A stretch of DNA of 64,000 nucleotides, from NCBI RefSeq assembly GCF_025642975.1, contig NZ_JANZKJ010000001.1, positions 434,001 through 498,000 of the forward strand. The letters run 5' to 3'. The notes below the pieces were generated by a model that saw only the letters and a program-made list of their open reading frames with translations, ran no database searches and was not told where the DNA came from. The position numbers were made by a program, and so were the translations under genes. The number at the start of each line of letters is the position of its first letter. The first letter of the stretch is position 1. This document shows positions 47,432 to 57,961 of the stretch, one piece after another. Source of the DNA: Pseudomonas sp. RIT-PI-S. Lineage in GTDB: Bacteria > Pseudomonadota > Gammaproteobacteria > Pseudomonadales > Pseudomonadaceae.

Positions 47432-47459
47432 TGGGACTCAAGTGTTTTTTGAATAGTTC
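47432..47459 (-). promoter_or_regulatory. Candidate AlgU (sigma-22) promoter for the lipoprotein pair
   Basis: On the minus strand GAACTA (47459-47454) and TCCCA (47436-47432) are spaced 17 bases apart. The AlgU consensus is GAACTT, N16-17, TCtgA, so the -35 element has one mismatch and the -10 keeps its TC and A. The P. aeruginosa orthologue of the OmpA-like gene is known to depend on AlgU. Confidence 0.5.
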
Positions 47460-47514
47460 ACAAAACTGGCCGATTGGATCGTTTTTTTACAAACCAATGG
47501 CTCTGCAAAGGGCT

Positions 47515-47883
47515 TTACAGCGCTTGCTGGGACGGTTCGCCAGCCTGCGCGGACGTTTCGGTACGGTTCATTTCTTCCAGATGGCGGCGTGAAAGCGCCA
47601 GGAATCGCGGGGTGGGCCCTACATCCTCGTACATCGGATCGCCTTCCTCGTCGGTGGCGATAACCCGCGTACCGCGCACGTAGGGAAAGCTGGTTTCCAG
47701 TTCTTCCAGGGCGGCACCGATCAATTCGCCGAGCAGCTCCTCCGCATGATGCTTGGGGTACATCTCCTGCAGCGCCGCCAGGCGAGCCGCGGATTCGACG
47801 TCCAGATGGATGCTGTAGGCGGTCTTGGTCAGGCGGCCTTTGGCGTTCTGTTCCCAATGGCGGGCAAGCTCACGGATTTTCAT
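47515..47883 (-). CDS. Small conserved Pseudomonas protein (sometimes annotated as pilin assembly protein)
   Basis: 122-residue soluble protein starting [21 protein letters not shown] recall similar proteins annotated as pilus tip or assembly components, but no pilus gene lies nearby and no motif supports that role. The central part ([21 protein letters not shown]) looks helical and ribbon-helix-helix-like; the C-terminus is acidic ([17 protein letters not shown]). It is divergent from ppc across 158 bases. The start at 47883 is supported by family sequence; the upstream frame is not. Confidence 0.7.
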   Translation of the reverse strand: MKIRELARHWEQNAKGRLTKTAYSIHLDVESAARLAALQEMYPKHHAEELLGELIGAALEELETSFPYVRGTRVIATDEEGDPMYEDVGPTPRFLALSRRHLEEMNRTETSAQAGEPSQQAL

Positions 47884-48041
47884 GGGCACCTCATGGGTCG
47901 GATGGAACATTGCCGGTCGCAACTGCACGTCGCAAGCACGGCCGTGTGGTCGGTACAAGAGTATTGAGCGGTTTTTCCAGGCCGCGTTCATTTGCCGCTG
48001 CGCTATCCTGCCTGCGTCGCCGGCCCTTTGGAGAGTGGAAC

Positions 48042-50753
48042 ATGAGCGAGATCGACGCGCGTTTGCGCGAACGGGTCCATGTGTTGGGCGAGTTGCTCGG
48101 CACAACCATTGCCCAACAATACGGCCAGGCCTTCCTCGACAAGATCGAGCGGATCCGCAAGGGGGCCAAGGCTGACCGCCGCAGTGCCAAGGGAGGTACC
48201 GCGCAAACGCGCGACAGTGGCGATAGCCTTGGAAACAGCCTCGGCGACAGCCTCGGCGACAGCCTCGACGACCTCAGCGAAGACGAGCTGCTGCCGGTGG
48301 CACGGGCGTTCAACCAGTTTCTCAACCTGGCCAATATCGCTGAGCAGTATCAACTTATCCGCCGTCATACCGACGAAGATCCTGCCCGCACGCCGGTCAG
48401 TGGCGCGACCGCCGACGCCCTGGATGCCGCGCTTCTTCCGGACCTCCTCGCCCGGCTCGGCGCCGCTGGGCATGACGCCGATCACTTGGCCCGCCAGGTG
48501 GGGCGGCTGGACATCGAGCTGGTGCTCACCGCTCACCCCACCGAGGTCGCCCGGCGTACCTTGATTCAGAAATACGACGCCATCGCCGCCCAACTCGCCG
48601 CGCTGGACCACCGCGACCTCACCGAGGCCGAGCAGGCGGCCATCCACAGCCGGTTGGAGAGGCTGATCGCCGAAGCCTGGCACACCGATGAAATCCGCCG
48701 CACCCGGCCTACGCCGGTGGATGAAGCGAAGTGGGGCTTTGCGGTGATCGAGCATTCGTTGTGGCACGCCGTGCCTAGCCACCTGCGCAAGGTCGACGCC
48801 GCGCTGCACGCGGCCACCGGCCTGCGCCTGCCGCTGGAGGCGGCGCCGATCCGCTTCGCCTCCTGGATGGGTGGCGACCGCGACGGCAACCCCAATGTCA
48901 CTGCCACAGTGACCCGCGAGGTGCTGCTGTTGGCGCGCTGGATGGCCGCGGACCTGTTCCTGCGGGACGTGGACCACCTGGCCGCGGAACTCTCGATGCA
49001 GCAGGCAAGCGATGCTCTGCGCCAGCACAGCGCGGACAGTGCAGAGCCGTACCGGCATGTGCTCAAGCAGCTACGCGAGCGCCTGCGAGCAACCCGTGCC
49101 TGGGCCCAGGCCTCGCTCAAAGGGCCTCACCCCGCGGATGGCGAGGTGTTGCAAGACAACCGCGAGTTGCTGGCGCCGCTATTGCTTTGCTTTGAATCCC
49201 TGCATGAGTGCGGCATGGGCGTGATCGCCGACGGGCCGCTGCTCGATTGCATCCGCCGCGCCGTCACCTTCGGCCTGTTCCTGGTGCGCCTGGATGTGCG
49301 CCAGGATGCCGCCCGCCATTGCGCGGCGATGAGCGAAATCACCGATTACCTGGGCCTTGGTCGCTACGCCGACTGGAGCGAAGACGACCGTGTCAAGTTC
49401 CTGCTGGCGGAACTGGGCAACCGCCGGCCGCTGCTGCCAGCGCACTTCAGGCCCTCGGACGAAACCGCCGAGGTGCTCGCCACCTGCCGCGAAGTGGCCA
49501 GTGCGCCAGCGGCGTCGTTGGGCTCTTATGTGATCTCCATGGCCGGCGCGGCCTCAGATGTGCTCGCCGTTCAACTGTTGCTCAAGGAAACCGGGCTGTT
49601 ACGGCCCATGCGCGTGGTGCCGCTGTTCGAGACCCTGGCCGACCTGGACAACGCCGGGCCGGTGATCGAACGCCTGCTGATGCTGCCTGGCTACCGCGCC
49701 AGGTTGCATGGCCCGCAGGAAGTGATGATTGGTTACTCGGACTCCGCCAAGGATGCTGGCACCACTGCGGCGGCCTGGGCGCAATACCGTGCCCAGGAAA
49801 CGTTGGTGAACATCTGCCGGGAGCAGGGCGTGGAGCTGTTGCTGTTCCATGGCCGCGGCGGCACCGTGGGGCGCGGCGGTGGCCCCGCCCATGCGGCCAT
49901 TTTGTCGCAACCACCGGGCTCGGTGGCCGGGCGCTTCCGTACCACTGAGCAAGGGGAAATGATTCGTTTCAAATTCGGCCTGCCGGATATTGCCGAGCAG
50001 AACCTCAACCTTTACCTGGCTGCGGTGCTCGAGGCGACCCTGCTGCCGCCGCCGTTGCCCGAGCCCGCCTGGCGCACCCTCATGGACCAACTCGCTGGCG
50101 ATGGCGTGCAGGCTTACCGCAAGGTGGTGCGTGAACATCCCCAGTTCGTTGAATACTTCCGCCAGTCCACGCCTGAGCAGGAGCTGGGCCGCCTGCCGTT
50201 AGGCAGCCGCCCGGCGAAACGGCGCCAGGGCGGCATCGAGAGCTTGCGGGCGATTCCGTGGATCTTCGGCTGGACGCAAACCCGCCTGATGCTACCGGCC
50301 TGGCTTGGCTGGGAAGCCGCGCTGGGCCAGGCGCTCGCCCGCGGGGACGGGCCTTTGCTGGAGGCGATGCGCGAACGCTGGCCCTTCTTCCGAACCCGCA
50401 TCGACATGCTCGAAATGGTCTTGGCCAAGGCCGACGCGGAAATCGCCCGGCAGTACGACGAGCGCTTGGTCGATGATGCATTCAAGCCGTTGGGCGAAGA
50501 GTTGCGCGACCTATTGTCGCAGTGTGCCCGCCAAGTGCTAACCGTGACCGGTCAGCCGAAACTGCTGGCCAGCAGCCCGGAGACGCTTGAGTTCTTCGCC
50601 CTGCGCAACACGTACCTGGACCCGCTCCATCGCCTGCAAACCGAGCTGCTGGCGCGCTCGCGGGCTCGCCAGGGCGCGCCCGACAGCGGCCTTGAGCAGG
50701 CGCTGCTGGTCACGGTGGCTGGCATCGCCGCCGGGCTGCGCAACACCGGCTGA
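48042..50753 (+). CDS. ppc: Phosphoenolpyruvate carboxylase
   Basis: Anaplerotic carboxylation of PEP to oxaloacetate. 903 residues, longer than the ~880 typical of the family. The catalytic His is H165 in TAHPTE, and the second signature is [36 protein letters not shown] and [11 protein letters not shown] are also present. The extra length lies mainly near residues 50-78, where a 12-bp tandem repeat encodes repeated GDSL/GNSL units before the conserved [10 protein letters not shown]. The ATG at 48042 follows GGAGAGTGGAAC. Upstream in-frame codons are not family-like. Confidence 0.97.
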   Translation: MSEIDARLRERVHVLGELLGTTIAQQYGQAFLDKIERIRKGAKADRRSAKGGTAQTRDSGDSLGNSLGDSLGDSLDDLSEDELLPVARAFNQFLNLANIAEQYQLIRRHTDEDPARTPVSGATADALDAALLPDLLARLGAAGHDADHLARQVGRLDIELVLTAHPTEVARRTLIQKYDAIAAQLAALDHRDLTEAEQAAIHSRLERLIAEAWHTDEIRRTRPTPVDEAKWGFAVIEHSLWHAVPSHLRKVDAALHAATGLRLPLEAAPIRFASWMGGDRDGNPNVTATVTREVLLLARWMAADLFLRDVDHLAAELSMQQASDALRQHSADSAEPYRHVLKQLRERLRATRAWAQASLKGPHPADGEVLQDNRELLAPLLLCFESLHECGMGVIADGPLLDCIRRAVTFGLFLVRLDVRQDAARHCAAMSEITDYLGLGRYADWSEDDRVKFLLAELGNRRPLLPAHFRPSDETAEVLATCREVASAPAASLGSYVISMAGAASDVLAVQLLLKETGLLRPMRVVPLFETLADLDNAGPVIERLLMLPGYRARLHGPQEVMIGYSDSAKDAGTTAAAWAQYRAQETLVNICREQGVELLLFHGRGGTVGRGGGPAHAAILSQPPGSVAGRFRTTEQGEMIRFKFGLPDIAEQNLNLYLAAVLEATLLPPPLPEPAWRTLMDQLAGDGVQAYRKVVREHPQFVEYFRQSTPEQELGRLPLGSRPAKRRQGGIESLRAIPWIFGWTQTRLMLPAWLGWEAALGQALARGDGPLLEAMRERWPFFRTRIDMLEMVLAKADAEIARQYDERLVDDAFKPLGEELRDLLSQCARQVLTVTGQPKLLASSPETLEFFALRNTYLDPLHRLQTELLARSRARQGAPDSGLEQALLVTVAGIAAGLRNTG
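48219..48266 (+). repeat. ppc: 12-bp tandem repeat within ppc
   Basis: Four consecutive 12-base units (GGCGATAGCCTT, GGAAACAGCCTC, then two identical GGCGACAGCCTC) encode [16 protein letters not shown]. The period is a multiple of three, so unit gain or loss keeps the frame. Confidence 0.9.
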
Positions 50754-51661
<908 letters not shown>

Positions 51662-51700
51662 CGGGTTTACAAGCTCAAGTAGCATTGCCTGATCAGCGCA

Positions 51701-51720
51701 GGCCCGTTCGCGGGCCTTCG
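51701..51720 (+). terminator. Hairpin between adk and tsaB
   Basis: GGCCCG and CGGGCC enclose a TTCG tetraloop, followed by TTCG. A stable hairpin but with a poor T-run; it may reduce read-through into tsaB. A possible tsaB -10 element (TATACT, 51726-51731) follows. Confidence 0.45.
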
Positions 51721-51764
51721 TCGTTTATACTGCACGCCTTTTTTTGCCCTTGCCGGATACCGCA

Positions 51765-52448
51765 ATGCCCACCCTGCTGGCCCTCGATACCGCAACCGAA
51801 GCCTGTTCCGTCGCCTTGCTGCACGATGGCCGGGTGCTGAGCCACTATGAAGTGATTCCCCGCCTGCACGCGCAGAAACTGCTGCCGATGATCCAGCAGA
51901 TCATGGGCGAGGCGGGTATTGCCATGGGTGCGCTGGACGCCATCGCGTTTGGGCGCGGCCCGGGAGCCTTCACCGGGGTGCGCATCGCGATCGGCGTGGT
52001 CCAAGGCCTGGCGTTCGCCCTGGACCGCCCCGTTGTCGGGGTGTCCAACCTGGCGGCGCTGGCTCAAGGCGCCTGGCGGCGCCATGGGCAGGCGCAAGTG
52101 GCCGCAGCCATCGACGCCCGCATGGATGAGGTGTACTGGGGCTGCTACCGCGAGCAGGCGGGCGAGATGCGCCTGTGTGGCGCCGAGGCGGTGCTGCCCC
52201 CTCATGCTGTGCGCTTGCCCGCCGATAACCAGGAAGCGTGGTACGGCGCCGGCACCGGTTGGGGCTATGCCGATCGCCTGGCCGTGCGCCCCCGGCACTT
52301 TGACGCTGCCGCGTTGCCTCATGCAGAAGACGTGCTTGCCTTGGCAGGTTTTGCCTGGGCACGGGGCGAAGCGATCGGCGCGGAACAGGCCCAGCCGGTG
52401 TACCTGCGGGATAACGTCGCCACACCCAAGGCAGCGCCAGCAGCCTGA
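51765..52448 (+). CDS. tsaB: tRNA threonylcarbamoyladenosine biosynthesis protein TsaB
   Basis: ASKHA-fold partner of TsaD in t6A modification of ANN-decoding tRNAs. 227 residues, with LALDTATEACSVALL at the N-terminus and the conserved FGRGPGAFTGVRIAIGVVQGLA. The ATG at 51765 gives MPTLLALDTATE. Its place after adk is shared with other Pseudomonas. Confidence 0.94.
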   Translation: MPTLLALDTATEACSVALLHDGRVLSHYEVIPRLHAQKLLPMIQQIMGEAGIAMGALDAIAFGRGPGAFTGVRIAIGVVQGLAFALDRPVVGVSNLAALAQGAWRRHGQAQVAAAIDARMDEVYWGCYREQAGEMRLCGAEAVLPPHAVRLPADNQEAWYGAGTGWGYADRLAVRPRHFDAAALPHAEDVLALAGFAWARGEAIGAEQAQPVYLRDNVATPKAAPAA

Positions 52449-52493
52449 TATCTCGCTGGAGCGCCCGGCCTTTTTTCAGACTTTCCGATGGAA

Positions 52494-52515
52494 AGGGCGT
52501 TGTGGCGCCCTTTTT
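52494..52515 (+). terminator. Rho-independent terminator after tsaB
   Basis: AGGGCG and CGCCCT pair across a six-base loop, followed by a run of T. It lies 46 bases after the tsaB stop. Confidence 0.75.
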
Positions 52516-52624
52516 CGACGACGAGTTGTAAACCTTTTGCAATTTATGTGGTCCAGTTATCACCGACACAACCTGTGGCTCGATACAGTGCCATAGGGCT
52601 GATATCACCTAACCGAGTACCTGT

Positions 52625-52927
52625 ATGCGCATAGACGGAGTCGCATCGCGGTCGTACCCCATCAAGCGCAAGCCACGCACAGGGCTGGCGCGGGTGGACG
52701 ACGCGGTCGACGAACAGGAAGGCGAAATCGAGGTCATCGAGGCCCGCCAGCGTCCTGCTGCTGGTGGCGGTCGGGGTACGCTCGTGGCCAGCTTTTCTCC
52801 GCGCCAGCAGGAAGAAATGTTTCGGGGCGTGAACGCGCGAGTGGCCACCGCGCTGGCCAGCTACCTGACCACTGCCAGTTTCGTCGAATGGGACGGAGAA
52901 GTGCTCGGGCTGGACGTTCACATCTGA
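52625..52927 (+). CDS. Conserved hypothetical protein, Pseudomonas
   Basis: 100-residue protein with a basic N-terminus (MRIDGVASRSYPIKRKPRTG), a polar low-complexity middle and a well-defined C-terminus (ALASYLTTASFVEWDGEVLGLDVHI) that I associate with a Pseudomonas-specific family encoded next to tsaB. No signal peptide, helix or enzymatic motif is seen. Function unknown. The DUF72 gene overlaps its end. Confidence 0.72.
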   Translation: MRIDGVASRSYPIKRKPRTGLARVDDAVDEQEGEIEVIEARQRPAAGGGRGTLVASFSPRQQEEMFRGVNARVATALASYLTTASFVEWDGEVLGLDVHI

Positions 52928-53784
52928 GTTCGCTCGGCCTGCCTTATTACCTCGGCTGCCCTTCATGGAGCGATGTCGCCTGGCGTGGCAGCTTCTATCC
53001 CGCCGATTCCGGCCCGAGCGAATGGCTCGCGCTTTATGCCGAAACGTTCAACGCCGTGGAAGGCAACACCACCTTTTACGCCTGGCCCGCTGAAAGCGTC
53101 CTTGCCCGTTGGGCCCAGGACATGCCTGCGCACTTTCGCTTCACCGCTAAATTCCCTGGTGACATCAGCCATTCGAGCAACCTGCTAGGCCAGCTCGAGG
53201 CCGCGGGAAATTTCCTGCGCCTGCTGGCCCCGTTAGGTACGCGAGTATCGCCGGTCTGGCTGCAATTGCCCGCAGGCTTCGGCCCTCAGCGCCTCGCGGA
53301 GCTGGCAGGGTTTATCGACGCGCAAAGCCGGCCGCTAGCAGTGGAAGTGCGGCACCCAGCATTCTTTGCCAAGGGCGACGACGAGCGTGCGCTCAACCGC
53401 CTGCTGCGTGATAGCGGCACAGAGCGGATCTGCCTGGACCCAAGAGCATTGTTCAGCGTGAACTCCAGCGATCCGGCCATCCGCCATGCCCAAGATAAAA
53501 AGCCCCGGGTGCCGCCACGCCCCGCGGCCTTCACCCGCCACCCCCAAGTGCGGTTTATCGGCCTGCCCGAGGTGGAGCAGAACGAGACATTCCTGACGCC
53601 CTGGGTCGAGAAAGTGGCGGCCTGGATCGAAGAGGGGCTCAGCCCTTATGTGTTCTTGCATACCGCAGACAATCGCCAGGCGCCGGCCTTGGCGCGGCAC
53701 TTTCATGCACGTTTGACGGCGCGGTTACCTGGGCTGCCGGCGCTGACGGAGCCGCCGCAACCGGCGCAACTAGGCTTGCTCTGA
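52888..53784 (+). CDS. DUF72 family protein (YecE-like)
   Basis: TIM-barrel-like protein of unknown function, up to 298 residues. Family segments are visible: YYLGCPSWSDVAWRGSFYP, NAVEGNTTFYAWP, FRFTAKFPGDISH, and PYVFLHTADNRQAPALARHFHARL near the C-terminus. The start is uncertain: ATG 52888 overlaps the upstream gene by 40 bases and has a weak ribosome site; the conserved part begins about 18 residues later, so a non-ATG start near 52924 is possible. Confidence 0.85.
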   Translation: MGRRSARAGRSHLSSLGLPYYLGCPSWSDVAWRGSFYPADSGPSEWLALYAETFNAVEGNTTFYAWPAESVLARWAQDMPAHFRFTAKFPGDISHSSNLLGQLEAAGNFLRLLAPLGTRVSPVWLQLPAGFGPQRLAELAGFIDAQSRPLAVEVRHPAFFAKGDDERALNRLLRDSGTERICLDPRALFSVNSSDPAIRHAQDKKPRVPPRPAAFTRHPQVRFIGLPEVEQNETFLTPWVEKVAAWIEEGLSPYVFLHTADNRQAPALARHFHARLTARLPGLPALTEPPQPAQLGLL

Positions 53785-53799
53785 GCGAGGCGCGGACCG

Positions 53800-54483
53800 A
53801 TGCGTGGATGGCTATCACTGGTGGCAATTGCCCTGATGCTGGCGCTCGGTTGGTCGGCCTGGCCCATAGCACCGCGCTGGAACCCTTGGGCGCCGCTTGA
53901 CGTTGAAGAAGCCCCGAATTGGCTGACCCGTTACAAACTGCTGCGCCTGCGCGGTGACCCACAGGTATGTAGGGCAGCGCTGGCCACCTCCAAGCTGCAA
54001 TACCGGCCTCAAGCAAACTCGCCGCCTGGTGATCGCTGCCCGCTGCTCGACGTGGTTCGGGTGACGGGTGGGCCGGTGCGCCTCAGTAGTGGCTTTCTCG
54101 CCAGCTGCCCTCTGGCGGTAGCGTTTGCGATGTTCGAGCGCCATGGGCTACAGCCAGCGGCCCAGGCTACCTTCGGGATGCCGGTGACCGGCGTGGAGCA
54201 TCTGGGAAGCTTCGCCTGCCGCAATGTGTACAACCGCAGCCAGGGCCGGCTAAGCCAGCACGCAAGCGCCAATGCCTTGGATATTGCGGCGATACGCTTG
54301 GCCGATGGTCGGCGTATCAGCGTAGTGCAAGGCTGGGCCGGCGGCGGGAAGGAGGCGCAATTCCTGCGTCAGGTGCGCGACGCCGCATGCCAAAGCTTCA
54401 GCACGGTGCTTGGCCCAGACTATAACGCCGCCCACCGCGATCACTTCCACGTGGACATGGGCGGCTGGGCGGTCTGTCGCTGA
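53800..54483 (+). CDS. Extensin-family protein, membrane-anchored or exported
   Basis: 227 residues with one N-terminal hydrophobic segment (3-22) that is a signal anchor or signal peptide. The C-terminal domain is the bacterial extensin-like type: LSQHASANALDIAAIRL and HRDHFHVDMGGW. The spaced His/Asp and HxH pattern is that of LAS-type zinc peptidases such as VanY and MepA, so peptidoglycan hydrolysis is a reasonable inference. Cysteines suggest disulfides. It starts 15 bases after the DUF72 gene. Confidence 0.83.
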   Translation: MRGWLSLVAIALMLALGWSAWPIAPRWNPWAPLDVEEAPNWLTRYKLLRLRGDPQVCRAALATSKLQYRPQANSPPGDRCPLLDVVRVTGGPVRLSSGFLASCPLAVAFAMFERHGLQPAAQATFGMPVTGVEHLGSFACRNVYNRSQGRLSQHASANALDIAAIRLADGRRISVVQGWAGGGKEAQFLRQVRDAACQSFSTVLGPDYNAAHRDHFHVDMGGWAVCR

Positions 54484-54533
54484 ATAGAAGTATTTCGGCG
54501 TATTTCTATCACCGCACTGCAGTAGAATCGCAC

Positions 54534-54553
54534 AGTCTGACGTTATGCAGACT
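54534..54553. repeat. Short inverted repeat upstream of the Tyr/Pro-rich lipoprotein gene
   Basis: AGTCTG and CAGACT flank eight bases, ending 28 bases before the start codon. Possibly an operator or a leader hairpin. Confidence 0.3.
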
Positions 54554-54581
54554 TCCCCACTGCGGTCCCGGAGGCCGCCCC

Positions 54582-54965
54582 ATGTATCCCAAACTCTTGC
54601 TGATCGCTTCGCTGGGAACGCTGCTTGGAGCCTGCGTGCCTTACGCCACTGACGGCTACGTACAAACGCAAGTGTATAGCGTACAAGCCCCCGCCTATGA
54701 GTACCGACCCTATGTGCCAGCGTATGGGTATAGCAGCGGCTACTACGTAACGCCCGCGCCACGGTATTACGTGGCGCCCCCGCAATACTATCGGCCACCG
54801 CCACCCCTCTGGCGCCCGGGCCCGCCCATGGGCTGGCACGGAGGGCCGCCGCCGTATTGGCGGCAGGACCGCGGGCCAAACTGGCGTGACCACGGCCGGG
54901 GCGGGCCAGACCGAGGGCGGTGGGGCCACGACGGGCCGGGGCGCGGGCCGGGAGGGTATCGGTAA
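54582..54965 (+). CDS. Tyr/Pro/Gly/Arg-rich putative lipoprotein
   Basis: 127 residues with a lipoprotein signal (MYPKLLLIASLGTLLGAC, Cys18). The mature part is low in complexity: a Tyr/Pro-rich stretch (~25-80) followed by a Gly/Arg/Pro-rich tail (RGGPDRGRWGHDGPGRGPGG). Probably disordered and surface or periplasm located. No function is known to me. The GGAGG ribosome site is strong. Confidence 0.72.
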   Translation: MYPKLLLIASLGTLLGACVPYATDGYVQTQVYSVQAPAYEYRPYVPAYGYSSGYYVTPAPRYYVAPPQYYRPPPPLWRPGPPMGWHGGPPPYWRQDRGPNWRDHGRGGPDRGRWGHDGPGRGPGGYR

Positions 54966-55023
54966 AGCGTGAGGTGCGCGGCCGGCGCCCATGGGAGCCG
55001 GCGTTAACCTGAGGGCGGGGCGG

Positions 55024-56127
55024 TTATAAATCCGCCAGTGGATGCTCGCCGTCCCAAGCCCTGCTGAAGTGGGCATTGACCACCGCGTCTGGAATCGCGG
55101 CGACGTCTGGCCAGTGCCAGTGCGGGGTGTTGTCTTTGTCCACCAGGCGGGCGCGCACGCCTTCACTGAACTCAGGATGGCGGCAGCAGTTAAGGCTCAT
55201 GCCGTACTCCATGCGCAGCACATCGGGCAGCGACATCTGGCGTGCGCGCTTGAGCTGATGCCAGGCGAGGTGCGCGGTCAACGGGCAACCGCCGATCAGG
55301 TTCTGCGCGGCTTTGGCCAGGTCTGAGTCGGCATGGTCGCGCCAGCGGGCGATCGCCTTCCAGGCGTGGACTGGCCCGTGGACGTCGAGCAGGTCGTCTA
55401 TCGCAGCGCGCCGGGCTAGCCAGCGCGGCGCGGGCCGCTCCGCCACAGCTTCGTGTTCCAGTGCGCGCAACAAGCTGATCAGTTGCAAGTCGCTGTCTTC
55501 CTGCCAGTTCAGTTGCACCAGGCCATCGATCAATGCGTCCTGCTGGTCATCGCGCAAGAAGCGATCGGCCAGGCCCAACTCCACTGCATCGCTGCCGTTG
55601 ACCTGGGCCCCGGTCAGGGCCAGAAACAGCCCAAGCTTGCCGGGCAGGCGGTTATAGAACCAGCCAGCGCCAACGTCCGGATAAAGGCCGATGCTCACTT
55701 CTGGCATGGCCAGGCGGCTGCTTGGCGTGACCACGCGGATAGCGGCCCCTTGCAGCAGCCCCATGCCTCCGCCCAGCACATAGCCATGGCCCCAGCAGAT
55801 CACTGGGCGTGAATAGCAGTGCAGGCGGTAATCCAAGCGGTATTCAGCCTCGAAGAAACGCGCCGCCAATGCCGGCACTTCGCCCGGGTGAGCACGGCAG
55901 GCTTCTACCAGGCTGCGCACGTCGCCGCCGGCACAAAAGGCCTTGGGGCCATTGCCCCGCAGCACTACACAGGCGATGCGCGGGTTGCGTTCCCAGGCGT
56001 CGAGCTTGTCGAGCAGGGCCTCGATCATTGGCAGCGACAGTGCGTTCAAGGACTTCGGGGCATCGAGGGTGGCAATGCCAATATGGGCGCCATTGACCCC
56101 GATAAGCTCTTCAAAACTCAGATTCAT
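55024..56127 (-). CDS. Enoyl-CoA hydratase/isomerase family protein, 3-hydroxyisobutyryl-CoA hydrolase-like
   Basis: Crotonase-fold enzyme of 367 residues, the length of the ECH_2 (HIBYL-CoA hydrolase) group, which is longer than ordinary hydratases. Oxyanion-hole segments are CAGGDVRS (65-72) and GGGMG (119-123); the catalytic Glu region is MPEVSIGLYPDVGA (141-154). The C-terminal extension (ARQMSLPDVLRMEYGMS; FSEGVRARLVDKD) is typical of the hydrolases. A valine-degradation role is possible, but no such genes adjoin it. It is divergent from ung. Confidence 0.87.
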   Translation of the reverse strand: MNLSFEELIGVNGAHIGIATLDAPKSLNALSLPMIEALLDKLDAWERNPRIACVVLRGNGPKAFCAGGDVRSLVEACRAHPGEVPALAARFFEAEYRLDYRLHCYSRPVICWGHGYVLGGGMGLLQGAAIRVVTPSSRLAMPEVSIGLYPDVGAGWFYNRLPGKLGLFLALTGAQVNGSDAVELGLADRFLRDDQQDALIDGLVQLNWQEDSDLQLISLLRALEHEAVAERPAPRWLARRAAIDDLLDVHGPVHAWKAIARWRDHADSDLAKAAQNLIGGCPLTAHLAWHQLKRARQMSLPDVLRMEYGMSLNCCRHPEFSEGVRARLVDKDNTPHWHWPDVAAIPDAVVNAHFSRAWDGEHPLADL

Positions 56128-56236
56128 CGCAACCTCTGTTCAGCGCTTGTTGGAATTATGGACCGCGACGGGTCGGTTCGATTGACAACAGAGAACGTCT
56201 TTCCTAGTGTCCCGGGATTGTTCCATGGACTGCCAC

Positions 56237-56932
56237 ATGACCACCACAGCCTCCGAAGAAGACCGTATTAAACTTGAGCCGAGCTGGAAGCAGGCGCTCA
56301 AAGAAGAGTTCGACCAGCCATACATGCGCCAGTTGCGTGAGTTCCTGCGCCACGAGAAGGCCGCCGGCAAAGAGGTCTATCCACCCGGGCCGCTGATCTT
56401 CAATGCCCTGAACCTTACTCCACTGGACCAGGTGAAGGTCGTGATTCTTGGCCAGGACCCTTACCACGGCCCAGGGCAGGCCCATGGCCTTTGCTTCTCG
56501 GTGCAGCCGGGCATCGCCACGCCACCGTCGCTCGTCAACATTTATAAAGAGCTCAAGCGCGACCTGAACATCGACATCCCCGCCCACGGCTGCTTGCAGC
56601 ATTGGGCGGAGCAGGGCGTGTTGCTGCTTAACACCACCCTGACCGTGGAGCGCGGCGTGGCGGCATCCCATGCCAAGCGCGGCTGGGAGCCGTTCACCGA
56701 CCGCATCATCGAAACCGTCAGCGCTCGTTGCGAGCATGTGGTGTTCTTGCTATGGGGCGCCCATGCGCAGAGCAAGCGTAAGCTCATCGATCCTACTCGG
56801 CATCTGATTCTGGCCTCGGTACACCCTTCGCCGCTGTCGGCTCACCGTGGCTTTATCGGCAATGGGCACTTCAGCAAGACCAACCGCTTCCTGGAGGACC
56901 ACGGCATCGCGCCAGTCGACTGGAAGCTATAA
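56237..56932 (+). CDS. ung: Uracil-DNA glycosylase
   Basis: Removes uracil from DNA at the start of base-excision repair. 231 residues, family 1. The water-activating motif [13 protein letters not shown] is at 72-84 (Asp74) and the DNA-insertion motif is [14 protein letters not shown] 56237 gives MTTTASEED; an in-frame ATG lies 12 bases upstream. Its stop codon overlaps the convergent abrB-like gene by 6 bases. Confidence 0.97.
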   Translation: MTTTASEEDRIKLEPSWKQALKEEFDQPYMRQLREFLRHEKAAGKEVYPPGPLIFNALNLTPLDQVKVVILGQDPYHGPGQAHGLCFSVQPGIATPPSLVNIYKELKRDLNIDIPAHGCLQHWAEQGVLLLNTTLTVERGVAASHAKRGWEPFTDRIIETVSARCEHVVFLLWGAHAQSKRKLIDPTRHLILASVHPSPLSAHRGFIGNGHFSKTNRFLEDHGIAPVDWKL

Positions 56933-57961
56933 GGTCCGCTGGGCGTTGCGGCTCCAGCGGCGGAACAAGGGTTCGGCGAGAAACAGCACGAACATCAGCC
57001 GCATGACTTGCAGCGCGGTGACCAGCGGCACCGATAGCTGCAAGGTTTCCGCGGTCAGGCTCATCTCGGCGATGCCGCCGGGCATCATCCCCAAGGTGAG
57101 CGAGCGCAGGTCCAGGTTCGTGGCGTTGCTCAGCAGCCAGGCAGCCAGGCCGGCAATCAGCATGGTCAGCAAGGTCCCCACCACGGTACGGCCGAGAAAC
57201 GATGGCGCCCTACGGAAAAACGCGCGGTTGAAGTGGCAGCCCAGGCCGCTACCGATCAGCCACTGGCCGAGTTGACTGGCGCCGGGTGGCAAGCCGCCAT
57301 GTAACGAAAAGCCAATGCTGAGCACGGCGGTTACCAGCAGCGGGCCGAACAGCCAGGGGTTGGGTTGCTCGAACCGCTGCCAGGCCAGCGCGGCGCCGGC
57401 CCCTAGGGTTCCAATCAGCAGCAGCCAGCCCCAGCCTATTTGACCGCCATGCTGGATCACCGCGCCTTCACCGAGCAGGTACTTGAACAGTGCCGGCACC
57501 AGCAGTACCACCAGCAGCACCCGCAGGCTCTGGCCCGCCGCAACCTGGCTGAGATTGGCGCCGTTGCGCGCCCCCAGGTTGACCATCTCTCCCGACCCAC
57601 CCGGCATGCTGGCGAAAAACGCCGTGGCGCGGTCTTCACCCGTGCGCAGCAGCAGCCACACACTGACCAGGCTAGAGAGGCTGGTGACCAGGGCGCCGCA
57701 CAGGATCAGCAGCCAATGCTCTGCCACCTGCTCCAGCACGAACGGGGTGAAGTGCAGGCCGATGCCGATGATCCACTGCCCGCAACGCCGGCCGTTGGGG
57801 ATCTCGCGCAATTGCCAAGGGGTAGCGCAGCGCACCAGGATGACCGCCAGCAACGCGCCGGTCATCCAGGGCAGGGGCCAGCCGATCTTGCTCGCCAGCC
57901 AGCCACCGGCCAGCCCCGCCAGGCCGGTGAGCCACCAGGGCGGGCTGTTTCGTTCAGGCAT
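56927..57961 (-). CDS. AbrB family membrane protein (Gneg_AbrB_dup)
   Basis: Polytopic inner-membrane protein of 344 residues with about ten helices in two repeated halves ([39 protein letters not shown]). The family is often misnamed as a transcriptional regulator or ammonia monooxygenase; its function is unknown, and transport is the likely role. Its start overlaps the end of tctA by 8 bases, so it is the last gene of the tct operon, and its stop overlaps ung. Confidence 0.85.
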   Translation of the reverse strand: MPERNSPPWWLTGLAGLAGGWLASKIGWPLPWMTGALLAVILVRCATPWQLREIPNGRRCGQWIIGIGLHFTPFVLEQVAEHWLLILCGALVTSLSSLVSVWLLLRTGEDRATAFFASMPGGSGEMVNLGARNGANLSQVAAGQSLRVLLVVLLVPALFKYLLGEGAVIQHGGQIGWGWLLLIGTLGAGAALAWQRFEQPNPWLFGPLLVTAVLSIGFSLHGGLPPGASQLGQWLIGSGLGCHFNRAFFRRAPSFLGRTVVGTLLTMLIAGLAAWLLSNATNLDLRSLTLGMMPGGIAEMSLTAETLQLSVPLVTALQVMRLMFVLFLAEPLFRRWSRNAQRTL

